Origin: Nephromyces sp. MM_2019
Lineage: Eukaryota > Apicomplexa > Aconoidasida > Nephromycida
DNA length: 39,497 bases
Direction: 5' to 3'
Assembly: GCA_015657535.1 (NCBI GenBank)
Contig: JADHZB010001053.1
Span: forward strand, 3,158 to 42,654
Shown here: in pieces, positions 1 to 10,220 of the stretch
Layout: every line of letters starts with the position of its first letter
Numbering within the stretch: the stretch's first letter is position 1
The notes under the pieces: generated by a model
What the model saw: the letters and a program-made list of their open reading frames with translations, nothing else
Database searches by the model: none
What the model was told of the DNA's origin: nothing
Made by a program: the position numbers and the translations under genes

Positions 1-251
1 AAGAAACCGTAGTTCTGCACAATCCCGTAGTAATGAGGAAGATCATGTGAGTGGGCAGGGTCACAGCTTATGACAAAGCAAGCTCATATAGTAGCTTCAT
101 GTTAATGTAGTAAATCACTATAATTGACGATACAGGGTGAGAAGCGTGGAGGGGCGCAATAACAAAAGAAGCCACCGAGTTGGCAAAAGGTCAAGTATAT
201 ATCATAAAATCATTGACAAAGACACGGAAGTGGTGATGGGGGGATCGTGTA

Positions 252-331
252 GACAGGATGGCCGAGTGGTCTAAGGCGCCGCGTTAAGGCCGCGGTCTTC
301 ACGGGCGTGGGTTCGAATCCCACTTCTGTCA
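252..331 (+). tRNA. tRNA-Leu, anticodon AAG
   Basis: A full class II cloverleaf can be folded. The 7-bp acceptor stem pairs GACAGGA (252-258) with TTCTGTC (324-330), with one G-U pair, and the discriminator is A331. The D stem is GCC/GGC, and a perfect 5-bp anticodon stem (279-283 with 291-295) encloses loop TTAAGGC, giving anticodon AAG at 286-288. An 11-nt variable region (296-306) and T arm GTGGG-TTCGAAT-CCCAC (307-323) follow. The long variable region and A73 are the usual Leu identity marks. A34 would be read as inosine and decode CUU/CUC. There is no intron and no encoded CCA. The internal B box GGTTCGAATCC is intact. Oddly, the first downstream T run is only TTT, inside CGCTTTGCG at 332-340, so the Pol III terminator is weak. 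Confidence 0.96.
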
Positions 332-3093
332 CGCTTTGCGTGATAACTCTGCATGCCTCATGTAACTAATCTCCATACAAGGCGCTTTGGGTATACTGCC
401 TTCTATTGTGCCGTGCAATATCACAATTCTCGCCGAGCCCTTCTTGCAATCCTTTTCTTAGTACCATGCCTACAGTCTGGTGCACACACAAACACAAGCT
501 CGCACATTTTAGGCCATCCCAATTTGCTGAATGGCTCCGTTACTATGCGCTAAATTCAAGGTGGTCTAACCATCCATTCTCAACCTACCGTTGGGGGTAA
601 TATAAAGTTTCCTCGTTATGATTAGACCGTGCATGAGAGTAGAGTGCAATTTTAATATGTTGTACTCCAACAGTAATTTTTGGTGCTCATTAGCTTATTC
701 GGATGACTCCCCTAGATAATTATCGCTGCTCCCTCCTTTAGTTACATAATACAAGTCAAGGTATGCCCTTTATTTCGGTTTAGGCAGCCATTAATTCCAT
801 CCCCTGATTCCTCGGGGTTCTGATTAATTACTAAGCGGTGCTATTGTTTATGCGCGGTACTAATCCGCCGTAGCATGTTTCATCAAAATGGAGGCGCTGC
901 ATAAAAAAGTCTTTTTTAGCTTCATTATGAGCTACTCTCATAAAGCTAGAGGATAGTTCCATGAATCACTAGAAGGAATGCAGTATCTTTTAATATTGTC
1001 ATCAGTAACACCTCAAGGGGACTCTAAAATAGTCGACCGACTGAACTCACCTAAATTTTCATGTGAAATGTGAATATTCTGCAGGATCTTATTTTTTTAC
1101 TTACAAGGAGCGAAATTTTACTTCTGCGTTACAATAGTAACTCTCCCAGCGTTTGATAACTACAATTAATCTCGACAGGAGACTCTCGTAATATATACAC
1201 TTTTTATGAAATTCAGACTCCCCCCCTAAGCATAATCATATATATGTACAACCCTGCTTCTCATGTTACATACATAATACGTGAAATCATATATCCCAAA
1301 GTATATGCATGCGCCCGCTTATATTGCGTTGTAATATGACTGCTTACTACTTACTGCAAGTTTTTATGGCTATACTGCAATGGATCACCGGTGGAAGCTA
1401 GAATTACAGGTCCACTTATAAAGGCCCTTTAAATAGGAAAGAATATATCTTTTGGCACTATTTGTATTTTACCAAAATGTTGAAGTTAGCATTTATGCAT
1501 ATTCTATTGTTATCACGTCATGCTATAACTTATTCCCTGAGGCGTTGAGCGGTGTTTGCTATTTCTTTTATCTCCGACACAATATTTAGCCACTAGAAAA
1601 AAGCCCTCTTTGTGAATCTGTATTTATGCACTTTAGCTGCCAATAAACACAAATTAAAAAGCAATCTACCTTAATTTTGGAAAGCATGCAACAGCAAAAT
1701 ACTGAAAGATAAAGCAACAATATATCTACTTCGTTGGTTCACAAAGCAGTAGGGATACGAGGCAGATTCTCTTGTTACAAAAGGAGGGAGCAGCGATAGG
1801 CATACAGAGCTATGTTGTATCTTGTCTGCTGAGCCACCAGAGGTTTCCCCAGTTAACGGTGTCGCAATTCATAAGCTTTTTTAAAAATAATGTAAACACA
1901 TCACTTTTTGATCTTAGCAACACTCTAGCTGCTGTCTTTATAGAAATCTGATCTTTTAGTCAAATGTGCGTTTACCCCTCACGGTTATACCGAAAGCAGC
2001 GATTTCTTATGATCTCAAAAGTCTACTGATGTTTTATGCCTTCATGGATAGTAACTACACGCTGAAAAAATGGACTATATCTAAACATCCCGGCGAAGTA
2101 TGCCACCGTCTATCACTGAACAAGATTCAACTGCTAGCCACTTTTATGCTTTGCCACGATGAATTTTTCTCAGAAAGCCTTTACTGAGACTATAATTTGC
2201 AGCCGGTATTATCATGGATTTTCGTGACGTCGTATAAGATTTCTTCCAAAATTCTGCCTATTCATGTAAGCAATTCCTGGGCTATTCTTATCTAATTTTT
2301 GGCTTATTTTACTGTATTTTTGCCCACTTAATTCCGGGTTTCATAAGCCGCTCGTTCATTCATTAGACTAATTTTCTTAATAGGGATGCTATATAGCGAG
2401 GGAAACAAAATATATAACATGGCGCAGCCAATTTAAGTGCCTACCAAAACTTCTACACTTGGCCGTCCCTGGCAAAACCTAATGTTGCTGTTTCCACGAA
2501 GGGCAATAAAAGATATTCATGTTAATAACAGTGTCGCAGAAATAAAATAGCCGCCTAAATAGGTCCCCCAGTCACTAGGTAATATCCCACCAAGATATAT
2601 TGTAGCACCTCGATGCTATATGCACGCTTGCTACATATGGTACAATTAAAAAGCCTTATTATAACAGTAACAAACGTCCAAGGGAGTTATTATTTCACGC
2701 CTCTCTGGCCAGCTTCGATGCTGGAAAACTATCAGACTAACGTTCATAGCTGGCCTCATCTAATACTTTAATAATGGCCAGGAGGCAACGCACCATTGGA
2801 GAAGATATGCCCAAGCTCAGCGGTAGCGGGAACAGGTCTAGAAATATTTTTCAGGATTTCTGATAGTACCAGAAAGTCCATCATAAAGTAATTTCTGATT
2901 GTTATGTTACTGATAAAACGCAGATGCCTATGCTTTCTTATGCAGGCAGAAAGAATGCAAGTACAAGCTCTTGAGCTCCATTCAGTTTGATGGACAAACT
3001 TAGCGACATGCTACAACCTTTGAGGGATCTCAATGGGAGGTAAGAGAAGAGTTTTAGCACACTGCGTAGTTATTTCGTGATTGAACTCCCCAG
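332..3093. other. No confident gene; AT-rich, possible first exons near 2774-3050
   Basis: Only short scattered open frames are present, and none shows a protein family. The right end may hold early exons of the gene that follows. An ATG at 2774 opens a short basic peptide (MARRQRTIGEDMPKLSG) running to a possible donor GT after AACAG near 2840. A stretch at 2950-3050 reads as coding in two frames and ends in a strong donor, GGGAG|gtaaga. Phases do not join cleanly to the exon at 3094, and one frame holds a TAG at 3001-3003, so I do not include them in the model. Confidence 0.4.
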
Positions 3094-5027
3094 CAGAGCC
3101 GCACGGCTTTCTTATCACACATCTACGCCCTAACATTGCGAAGCCTATGAGCTACGCACTTGTGGAACATGACTTAATTCGACGTTTCGTAACAGGGCCG
3201 CATATTACGCAGGCAAGGCAACGAGAAAATAAGCGAAGGCAGGGGCCCAGCAACATTGAACAGCATGTGTAAGTGAAGTTTTTAAGAAGCGTTTAGTTCC
3301 TTCCATAACTTTTCAGGCACGAAGCAACTAGTTAACCTCGCAATCCAAGTTAATGATTAGCGAAATCATAAGTGGCGCGCTTAAACGTGTGAAATAAGAT
3401 TTTCTGCTTTTCTAGTCATGGATGCGAAAACGCACGAGGCCTGTTTTTCCCCAATTCAATGACACACTTCAGGCAGGCACAGCTTAGAATATAATCGTCA
3501 TAACACTTTAATACGCCATGAATCACGTCAAAAATTAGAGATTCTGTTCCTTAGTCTCGCACGCTTCTGTAATATGCAATCATTGATTCAACGTAACCGT
3601 GGTTTTCACTGCGCTGTCACAAAAAAACAGCTAAAAATTTTCCTCAACTGGTAAAAGTGCAAAAGCATTTTTAAAAAAGCACCTTGTATCTAAGTGAAAA
3701 AAAGTCCCCAGGGTTCGCAAAATATTTAGGTCGCCGAGTCACCGTTGGCGTTGCATCTAAGTGCCACAAATCGGTTATAAGCTGTTAATATGCTTTGGGT
3801 ATACAAACTAGAGTCCACTTAAAGTTGACAACCGTGTTTAGCACTACGAGAAATAAAAGGTTATCGGCTTTTAAACTTAGCACTCGCTCCTACAAAAATT
3901 TGATCATTAAGTCCTAGGTCCACTCTTACGTTTCAAAAAAAAATTTCATTATCACGCATACTTCGCAAAGTTTAACGCATCGGGCTTCCTACGTCGCCAC
4001 TATCCATTGGAATGCCTCCAATACTTTCATACTACGGGCATTAGAAAAGAGGCTGTATAATAAAGAGTTCAAAAGCATGCGATACTAAAGTTACCACCGC
4101 ACGAGATCCCTATATCTTGGAGGAACAAACTGTAAGGTTTGTACTACAGAAACAGGCATTTGCTAGAGGCATTGAACATTGGAAATCAGCACTAATACCT
4201 GCGGGGAAGTAGTACCTGTAGGGAGTTACCCGTATGCTGCACACAATCAGGTCATGCATAATCGTCATCTCAAACCCCTGCGGGTTCGATTGAGAGACCA
4301 TGGAAGAATGGACCCCACGTCGATATTCGTGTGCTCTAATGTACTTTTGTGACAGAGATGCGCATCTTTGTTAGATACTTTCATGGCATACCTAGCTTGC
4401 GTACAAACAGCATTTCCGCAGAAAGAAGCATAGCGAGATACCGTTCAAGTGTTGAGCTTTCTGGGACAACGACAACTTGTTCCTTGAGTTAAAGTGTTAG
4501 GTCTTCCAGGATAGCAACGACTTTCTTGCCTAAGATATTTTCAAAAAATATCTGCCAAGCCGCAGAGGCTCATTTGGGAAGTTATCTAGTGCCTACCCCT
4601 TGAATCTACCGCGTGCCGAGGACCATAAGGGTCGATGGCATATCGCAGTTACAAGCTGCAGCACACCGTAATACATGGCGGCGGGTGCTCACTCACCCAG
4701 TGTCTGGCGCGGACTTCTTACCGGAGCTTCTAGTTATCCATGTTAACTGGTTGGCGCGTCGAATCCGACTACCGCAAAGCAGGGGAACATGGTATTGTTG
4801 CGGCCCTCCCTTCGCCGGCTCTATCACCCACTGGGGAAGCGTTAGCGGTATCCCGCACGCACAGCATCATCGGAAAAAGATTTCATCCAGTTAAAGATTA
4901 TCTTACGCGCGGAGATGCGTTTCAGGTGAATGAAGATTTTTTCCAGCGATGGCGCCGCTCCTATCCTTGGTATGCGAATTTGATGCAAAAAAACCGTATC
5001 AATGATATTTTTTTCAGTGAGTCCTAG
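3094..5027 (+). CDS. Spliced protein of unknown family, 3' part
   Basis: I do not recognise this protein. Five exons are visible. About 3094-3266 (acceptor CCCCAG, donor gtgtaag) includes RPNIAKPMSYALVEHD. 4150-4208 (acceptor CTACAG, donor gtagta) reads KQAFARGIEHWKSALIPAG. 4510-4588 (acceptor CTTCCAG) contains TFLPKIFSKNICQAAEAHLG. About 4649-4684 reads LQAAAHRNTWRR. The terminal exon 4734-5027 follows TTCTAG and ends in TAG. It contains SRTHSIIGKRFHPVKDYL and later FFQRWRRSYPWYANLMQ. The joins are phase-compatible (0, 2, 0, 0). The C-terminal exon is basic and aromatic, with no obvious membrane span. The 5' end is not resolved. The gene lies in tandem with uricase, 480 nt upstream of its ATG. 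Exon borders at 4588-4734 are the least certain. An alternative is a decayed gene, but the clean phase chain argues against that. Confidence 0.45.
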
Positions 5028-5507
5028 CTACCGCTTGTGCAAGCGGCAACGGAATCAACCATGATGTTTGTGCGCTTAATGCGCTTCCCGTTTTGGTTTC
5101 ATCGAGTTCCTGCGGAAACTTGAAGGTACACCATGATTTTCCCCGACAACATCTTTCTTCACTATATTAATGACCTTTCTGCCTGACCAAAATTGTGAAA
5201 TGCAATACCTTAACGAATGACGAATGAACATCACACATATATTTTTAGGGTTTTTAACGCTATTAAAGTGACTTCAATATCTAGCATCTGCTTTGATCAG
5301 TTATCGAGTTTTAGCAAAGTTTAGTTAACATTAGCGACTTATCCGGCTTTTATTTTTCGCGGCTTTCGTCATCCGTTTCGTGTTTTGCGCAGTACATCAT
5401 TTTTCCTGCTTACTTCAATTCGACTTTTGCTATCAATCCTTGTTCTCTTTCAAACCCAAATTAATAACATATTTTGCTTCAGAAGTTCTGAACACCTGTT
5501 TTTCAAG
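5028..5507 (+). promoter_or_regulatory. Intergenic / 5' leader of uricase
   Basis: This 480-nt stretch separates the TAG of the upstream gene from the uricase ATG. No other gene is visible. The last 120 nt are T-rich and happen to be open in the uricase frame from 5385, but contain no ATG, so they are best read as leader or promoter. CTTCAG before 5481 and TTTTTCAAG just before the ATG resemble acceptors, so a 5'-UTR intron is possible. No sharp core promoter element can be named. Confidence 0.4.
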
Positions 5508-6419
5508 ATGGCCCAGTCCGAAGTAGCTGCCCCACCAAGCCTCGTTGTGAACGGATACAAGATTGAGGGAACCTACGGAAAATTCAACGTAAACGTGTTT
5601 CGTGTGAACAAGAACCGGGTGGCCCCCTTCCATGAAGTGTTGGACATCGACACCGAAATTGTTCTGGAAGCTGGCTTCATCGAGGCGTACACCGTTGGTG
5701 ACAACTCCAATATCCTTCCAACTGATACCATGAAGAATTTCCTTTATGTGGTGGCTCAGAAGGGCGAGTATGAATCCGTTGAAGACTTCGGGATTGCTGG
5801 CGTCAGAGCATTCCTTGCCGAGCATTCGTACCTCCACAAGGCCACCCTGATATTGTCACGAAATATATGGGATAGGTTGACCGTTGCGGGCCAGGATCAC
5901 CCGCACGCATTCAAAGGTGTTGGCCCCGAGAAGGAGGTCGCGAGAGTCATCGGTACCAGAGGTGGCGACATCAAGGTGTATTCGACCATCTATGGCATGA
6001 AGTTATTGAAGACGACACAGTCAGGTTTCGAGGGTTTTTACGTGGACAGGTACACCACCCTACCACCCACCCAAGATCGATTGTTTGCGACCGCTGTGGA
6101 GGCCACTTATGAGTACAGCGACTTACCCGAGGGCAAGTTCCAAGCTATCCGTGAGCGGGTGCGACGATGCTTTATCGAAGAGTTCTCTGGACCTCCTCCC
6201 AAGGGAGCATACAGCAAGTCTGTTCAGGAGACCGAGTGTGAAATGGCCTTGAGAGCATTGAAAGAGATCCCCAATCTTACGAGGTTTGAGATGGTTCTGC
6301 CGAATATCCATCATTTCAAGTTCAACTTGGCTCAATTCTCCTTACCTAATGATAATGAAGTGTTCTTTAGGAATGAGGGGGCTTCCGGTAAAATCCATTG
6401 CATTGTGACACGTGTATAA
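5508..6419 (+). CDS. UOX: Urate oxidase (uricase), intronless, complete
   Basis: Cofactor-free urate oxidase converts urate, O2 and water to 5-hydroxyisourate and H2O2, the first committed step of urate breakdown. The 303-residue protein has the normal family length and two T-fold modules. Active-site positions known from Aspergillus flavus are all present: K25 in YGKFNV (K10), T72-D73 in LPTDTMKN (T57), F174 in SGFEGF (F159), R191 in QDR (R176), V239-Q240 (V227-Q228), N266 in LPN (N254) and H268 (H256). The start is the ATG at 5508 with context CAAGATGG; the frame is open upstream but has no other ATG. It ends HCIVTRV with no SKL-like peroxisomal signal. It has no intron, unlike its neighbours, and looks more GC-rich. 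It stands downstream of an unknown + gene and converges on a minus gene ending at 7762. A hairpin follows the stop. Family assignment is secure. Confidence 0.96.
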   Translation: MAQSEVAAPPSLVVNGYKIEGTYGKFNVNVFRVNKNRVAPFHEVLDIDTEIVLEAGFIEAYTVGDNSNILPTDTMKNFLYVVAQKGEYESVEDFGIAGVRAFLAEHSYLHKATLILSRNIWDRLTVAGQDHPHAFKGVGPEKEVARVIGTRGGDIKVYSTIYGMKLLKTTQSGFEGFYVDRYTTLPPTQDRLFATAVEATYEYSDLPEGKFQAIRERVRRCFIEEFSGPPPKGAYSKSVQETECEMALRALKEIPNLTRFEMVLPNIHHFKFNLAQFSLPNDNEVFFRNEGASGKIHCIVTRV

Positions 6420-6455
6420 TGTGAATTTCTGCCTTGATGCCAAACGGTGGCGCCG

Positions 6456-6495
6456 ATGTATTCATGCAAGGCGGTTGCGCCTTGCATGAATACAT
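6456..6495. repeat. Perfect 18-bp inverted repeat (hairpin) in uricase 3' flank
   Basis: Left arm ATGTATTCATGCAAGGCG (6456-6473), loop GTTG (6474-6477), right arm CGCCTTGCATGAATACAT (6478-6495). All 18 pairs match, and a G-U pair (55/96) and a C-G pair (54/97) can extend the stem to 20 bp. It begins 36 nt after the uricase stop codon, so it probably lies in the 3' UTR, where it would form a very stable RNA stem-loop. Role unknown: 3'-end processing, stability or translational control are possible. A small fold-back insertion is an alternative. Confidence 0.93.
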
Positions 6496-6497
6496 TG

Positions 6498-7761
6498 CTG
6501 GTGCATGTTTCGGAAATTGTTTCTTTGTACCAAGGTATATTTGTGTGCTTCCGACTCGTAATCAGTACGAGTGTTTGGGGGCTTAAGCTTTGTGAGCCAT
6601 TGACTGCTATGTCTGATTTCGATATTTTTTGCGTGAATGTGATTTCAACTTTAATTTTTTTTTTGGTTAGTTTAAGTTGCGTAATGCAGCTGTAGAGTAG
6701 TCACCTATGCTGTTCGCCCCATGGGATCGTATTGCAGACTCGAGTTATCGTAAGCTTGGTTTATTCTTAGTTACGTGGTGCTATTCCTGGATCTCTTGGG
6801 ATCATCTTGTTGCATTTTGTTGCTGCACTTGCAAGTTGAGGTTTGAAGATACCACCTGCGTGATTGCCGGGTGCATGTTCTGGGAGGCTTGTGGGCGTGG
6901 TAGTGTACTCACATTTCTGTTGATCTTCGCAGGTTTAGAGTAGTTTATAGTGCCGATAAAGTGCAATTCGATTGCTTTCGCATTTTTATTTTTACGTTGT
7001 ATTTTTTGATGGCCGCTAGTGTAGCTTTTAATGCCGCTGGGTGGAGAATTTTTCAAAAATATTTTTAAAAACCTTTGATTGAATTTGGTTGTCTTCAGAG
7101 GGCGTGGTTTGGTGTGTTGATGCACAGGGATGTTCATTTTCGCTGTTATGGATGCCTTTTGGGTAACTATGGGGAGCTTCATGTGTGCTGTTTCGTTGTG
7201 CTGTGCTATAGTGGTCTCGTCAGCTTGATGTTAATGTATATGCTTGCAACCTGTGAAGCGAGTGAGCATGAAGTAATGGGCGACTTATGAGGGGGCCGCC
7301 ATTAGTGGGCGTATTGCTGGGGTCATGGATCGTTGGCATTGACAAAGCTTCATGGGTTGAATTGTGGCGTCTCTTCCAGTCATTTTCGTGGATACAAGGT
7401 CCGCCATACGGCGTTTTATGCGGTGGGTTCCCAAGTTTTTTTGTTGGGACTCGTCCCTTATTTGGAAATATGCTGTAAGTGGCTCGGTGAGATCAGGATC
7501 GTTTGTGCAGCGGCGTATGCGTGGAATATGGGGAGCTAGCGCCGGTAGTTGGACCTATCTGCAAAATGTGTGGTCTTTCTGCTATGTTACGGAGTTGGGC
7601 CCACTAGAGCCGTTCTTGTGGCTTTTGGTGTGGGTCTCTTAATGTATAGTTTTCTCCCTCCTCAAAATGGCGGAGCCGTGCACCGGAGTCTTCAGTGGCA
7701 TCATGCCTGTGAGAACAGGGAGGGTTCCCCTTCTGTTTCACGCTGGATTAGGTTTAGATAC
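6498..7761. other. Convergent intergenic region, T/G-rich on + strand
   Basis: This lies between the uricase stop and the stop of the minus-strand gene at 7762. Many open frames run on + here, but they are rich in W, C and V, overlap one another, lack splice continuity and match no family; I read them as a by-product of G+T-rich sequence. A minus-strand frame around 7622-7710 preceded by TTCTCACAG (reading HDATEDSGARLRHFEEGENY) could be an alternative 3' exon of the neighbour, but the stop at 7762 makes it unnecessary. No other structure seen. Confidence 0.4.
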
Positions 7762-8529
7762 CTAAGTGATCTTGTTCCCGGTGAGAGCCGCCTTAAGCTC
7801 TGCGTCAATGTTTAGGCTCGCTGACTTGCGGGTCAACGAGAGAGTGCTTCCGATGTCGCAGACACCTTTCGGAAGCTGCATACCAATTTGGTGAGTGAAG
7901 GGCATTTCAGGGGTTTCTCCATTCTGTTGAGGTGCACTTACGGATGAGTGAGTAGGCGGAATCTTGTGCTTGGCATTTGAGTAAATCGTGGATGGCCCTG
8001 CACAGGTTTACGAAGCGGGAGAAAATTGTTGGCTGCGTTCGTTTTATACAGTAAACATCGAGCAGTTGAAATTAACACATTTTAATGCGAACAGCAGGTA
8101 GGTATCGTTCTTGCAAATGCATTTTAATACCATGAACTTCCCAAAATAACAACCCATCCAGAAATTAACTTCAACCAGTATATTGTGTAAAGGCCCCAAG
8201 ATAGTCGTGATCATGATTTTAAAAGAGTACTGCCTGATTCCCATAAGCTGATATATAAAATTTCTTACTGTTTTCCTCGATAGCGAATGCGCTAGAAGCT
8301 GCTCTCACAGGTTTTGGGTCAAAGCTTGCGACGACGTGTGACGTTTCTTTCGTCCTGATATCGTAGGGAAAAACACCGCTGCATTGGCTTTCGCCGGTTA
8401 TATCATCGCTATTTTCTGATTTTTTATTTCCTCGGTATCCAGAGACATCGTGACCGGGAGAATATTCGGACAGAAATTGATCCAATCGAATGTCATACGG
8501 CTCCGTTGGCTTCTTCTGCGGTCCGATGG
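7762..8529 (-). CDS. Last three exons of an unrecognised minus-strand gene
   Basis: Three exons join in phase. 8269-8529 (acceptor ATTAG, donor ACA|gtaagaa) includes KKPTEPYDIRLDQFLSEYSP and later VVASFDPKPVRAASSAFAIE. 7942-7997 (acceptor GTGCAG, donor TCC|gtaagtg) reads RPSTIYSNAKHKIPPTHSS. 7762-7875 (acceptor GTATGCAG) runs from LPKGVCDIGSTLSLTRKS to a TAG stop at 7762-7764. Phases are 1 then 0. The encoded stretch of about 143 residues is hydrophilic, rich in S, K and P, with no membrane span, and looks like a disordered C-terminal tail. I do not recognise the family. Upstream exons should lie above 8529; the piece at 10144-10220 may be one. The gene converges on the uricase with 1.34 kb between stops. 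The splice sites are strong, so I am fairly sure this is transcribed on minus. Confidence 0.62.
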
Positions 8530-10143
8530 CTAATGTTGACACAACGTTTGTTTGTGCGTATATGAATATTCAAGTGGTGCAAGGGATTCCTATTCCTAGG
8601 AATGAGTGTGAAGGAATCATAGAGTTGGAGCTATCATACGTTGCTATACAGCAGTCCTCATCTATAGAGCCGTACGCATTTTACAAAATATGCAGGTCAG
8701 CAAAGTCAATGCTAGAAGTAGCAAAATATTTCATCTCATGGTTTTCGAAACAGAAAATGGCCATGTGCAAGTAAAAGTTCACTGATATAGAGCGCCATTA
8801 GTTGTGCTCTATAGTGAGAATATCCTTAACCTATATATCACTCAAAAGTGTAGCACAATTTTCGGAAAATATTGTAAAGCAGGCAGTTGCTTTCTGAGAA
8901 TTGTTAGGCTCAGCGGCAGGCTTATTAAGGCTGGGATCAAATTTAAAGCAAAGCATATACAGCGGAAGCTGTAAAATCAAACAGAGCTTAAGAAAGCAGG
9001 AAGTATCAAAGTAAAAATTGATGAAATATAGGTACAATGTTCTGTGTCAGCTACTATATCCGACTACAAGCCTTTGGCAGAGAAAGCAAAGTTGTTATGC
9101 GCAATGAATCCCCGCTGCCGAGCGAAGCCAACAGGGAGAACTGCAATAAATTTTTGACTAATTAACGTGGTTAGGGCTTAGCACATACGGTTTTCCGTCG
9201 TGCCACTTCTACGGTGGGCTACATATTCTGCTAAGTTTCATCTACAAGACGTAAGTGGAAGAAATGAATGCTGCTGCTATGCTAGTCTTGCTATCTAGTA
9301 GGCTCAAGATTTCTTGATTGCTGCAAATAGTTCAACTAAAAAAACACAATTCGTGTAAAACTAGGCTAATAAGCATTCCAGGCCCCTCAAATTTTGTAGT
9401 TTAAAGATGGACCCAAATAAAGCAGAACATGCAAGCAGCAGCAGATGGAAAGCGGGCATCATAAGGCAAGAGCTATACTGATTGGTGTACTAAGCACCAT
9501 TAAGAGTTGATGCCGATGCCTACAAATTTAGTTTTATGAAAAGTTCGGCACAAGTGTCTACCGGGATTATACATCTTAAGGTATCGCTGTTTCATCAAAA
9601 TTTATGCACAACCATCAGAGGGAACATCACTATGACCTGCATACGTGATGAACTGCATACAGCATGAAACCTACGAGACCTTATCTAAGAACATTCCAAA
9701 GTCTACGTCTGGCCCTAAGAGTCAAGTTTTTTCAGGAGCGTGGCATATGGTGATAAAAGCCATAATCTGACAAAAATATTCTTGTATAACCGAGTAAGGC
9801 TTGTATTCATATCTTCTTTCATGCTGATTTCTAGTCTAGAAACCCTAAAAATTAAAAATCTTCAGCAGTACCGGCCCTTAATCGGCTTTAAGACAATGCC
9901 GCGGTCAGCTATACCCTAGGCATTTTAGTGTGCGTTTTTCGAATATGTACAAACAGCAAAAAAAAAGTGAGCAGGGCGAGTTTTCGACATTTTCCGCACA
10001 TCTAAATTCCATTGCTGACACTATATGCAGAGCCAGATAATCCCTTATCCGTGTAGTAGAGATGAGTTGCTCCTGTTTTCGCCAGTTCTTTCAAGCTCAA
10101 ATCAGTCTCGAGTATACAAATTAGAGCATAGAAGGCTGCATAC
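8530..10143 (-). other. Probable intron-rich upstream part of the 7762-8529 gene
   Basis: AT-rich, with scattered minus-strand fragments that look coding but cannot be chained, such as a frame after CTATAG near 8668 reading DEDCCIATYDSSNSM and one near 9420-9470 reading LLPYDARFPSAAACMF. No start codon or complete exon chain was found. Nothing convincing is seen on +. Confidence 0.3.
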
Positions 10144-10220
10144 TATTGCGGAGGCAACGCTTAAGTATGAATCGAGCTGCTTCAGTTGTTTCTAAAAGGC
10201 TTATAATAGAATCTTCACAG
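10144..10220 (-). CDS. Isolated coding exon, family unknown
   Basis: A minus-strand frame contains CEDSIISLLETTEAARFILK followed by RCLRN, an amphipathic helical stretch. A donor (AATA|gtatgc) follows it, and a possible acceptor (CTTGGAAG) precedes it. The frame stays open on both sides, so the borders are approximate. It probably belongs to the gene ending at 7762, because it sits between that gene and the SCYL1-like stop at 11281 on the same strand. No family can be named. Confidence 0.38.

Noticed and set aside
5433..5837. 134-codon minus-strand open frame opposite uricase
   Set aside because: It is the antisense shadow of the uricase coding sequence and has no family signal of its own.
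6447..7642. Overlapping plus-strand open frames after uricase
   Set aside because: W/C/V-rich, mutually overlapping, no splice continuity or motif; consistent with G+T-rich untranslated sequence.
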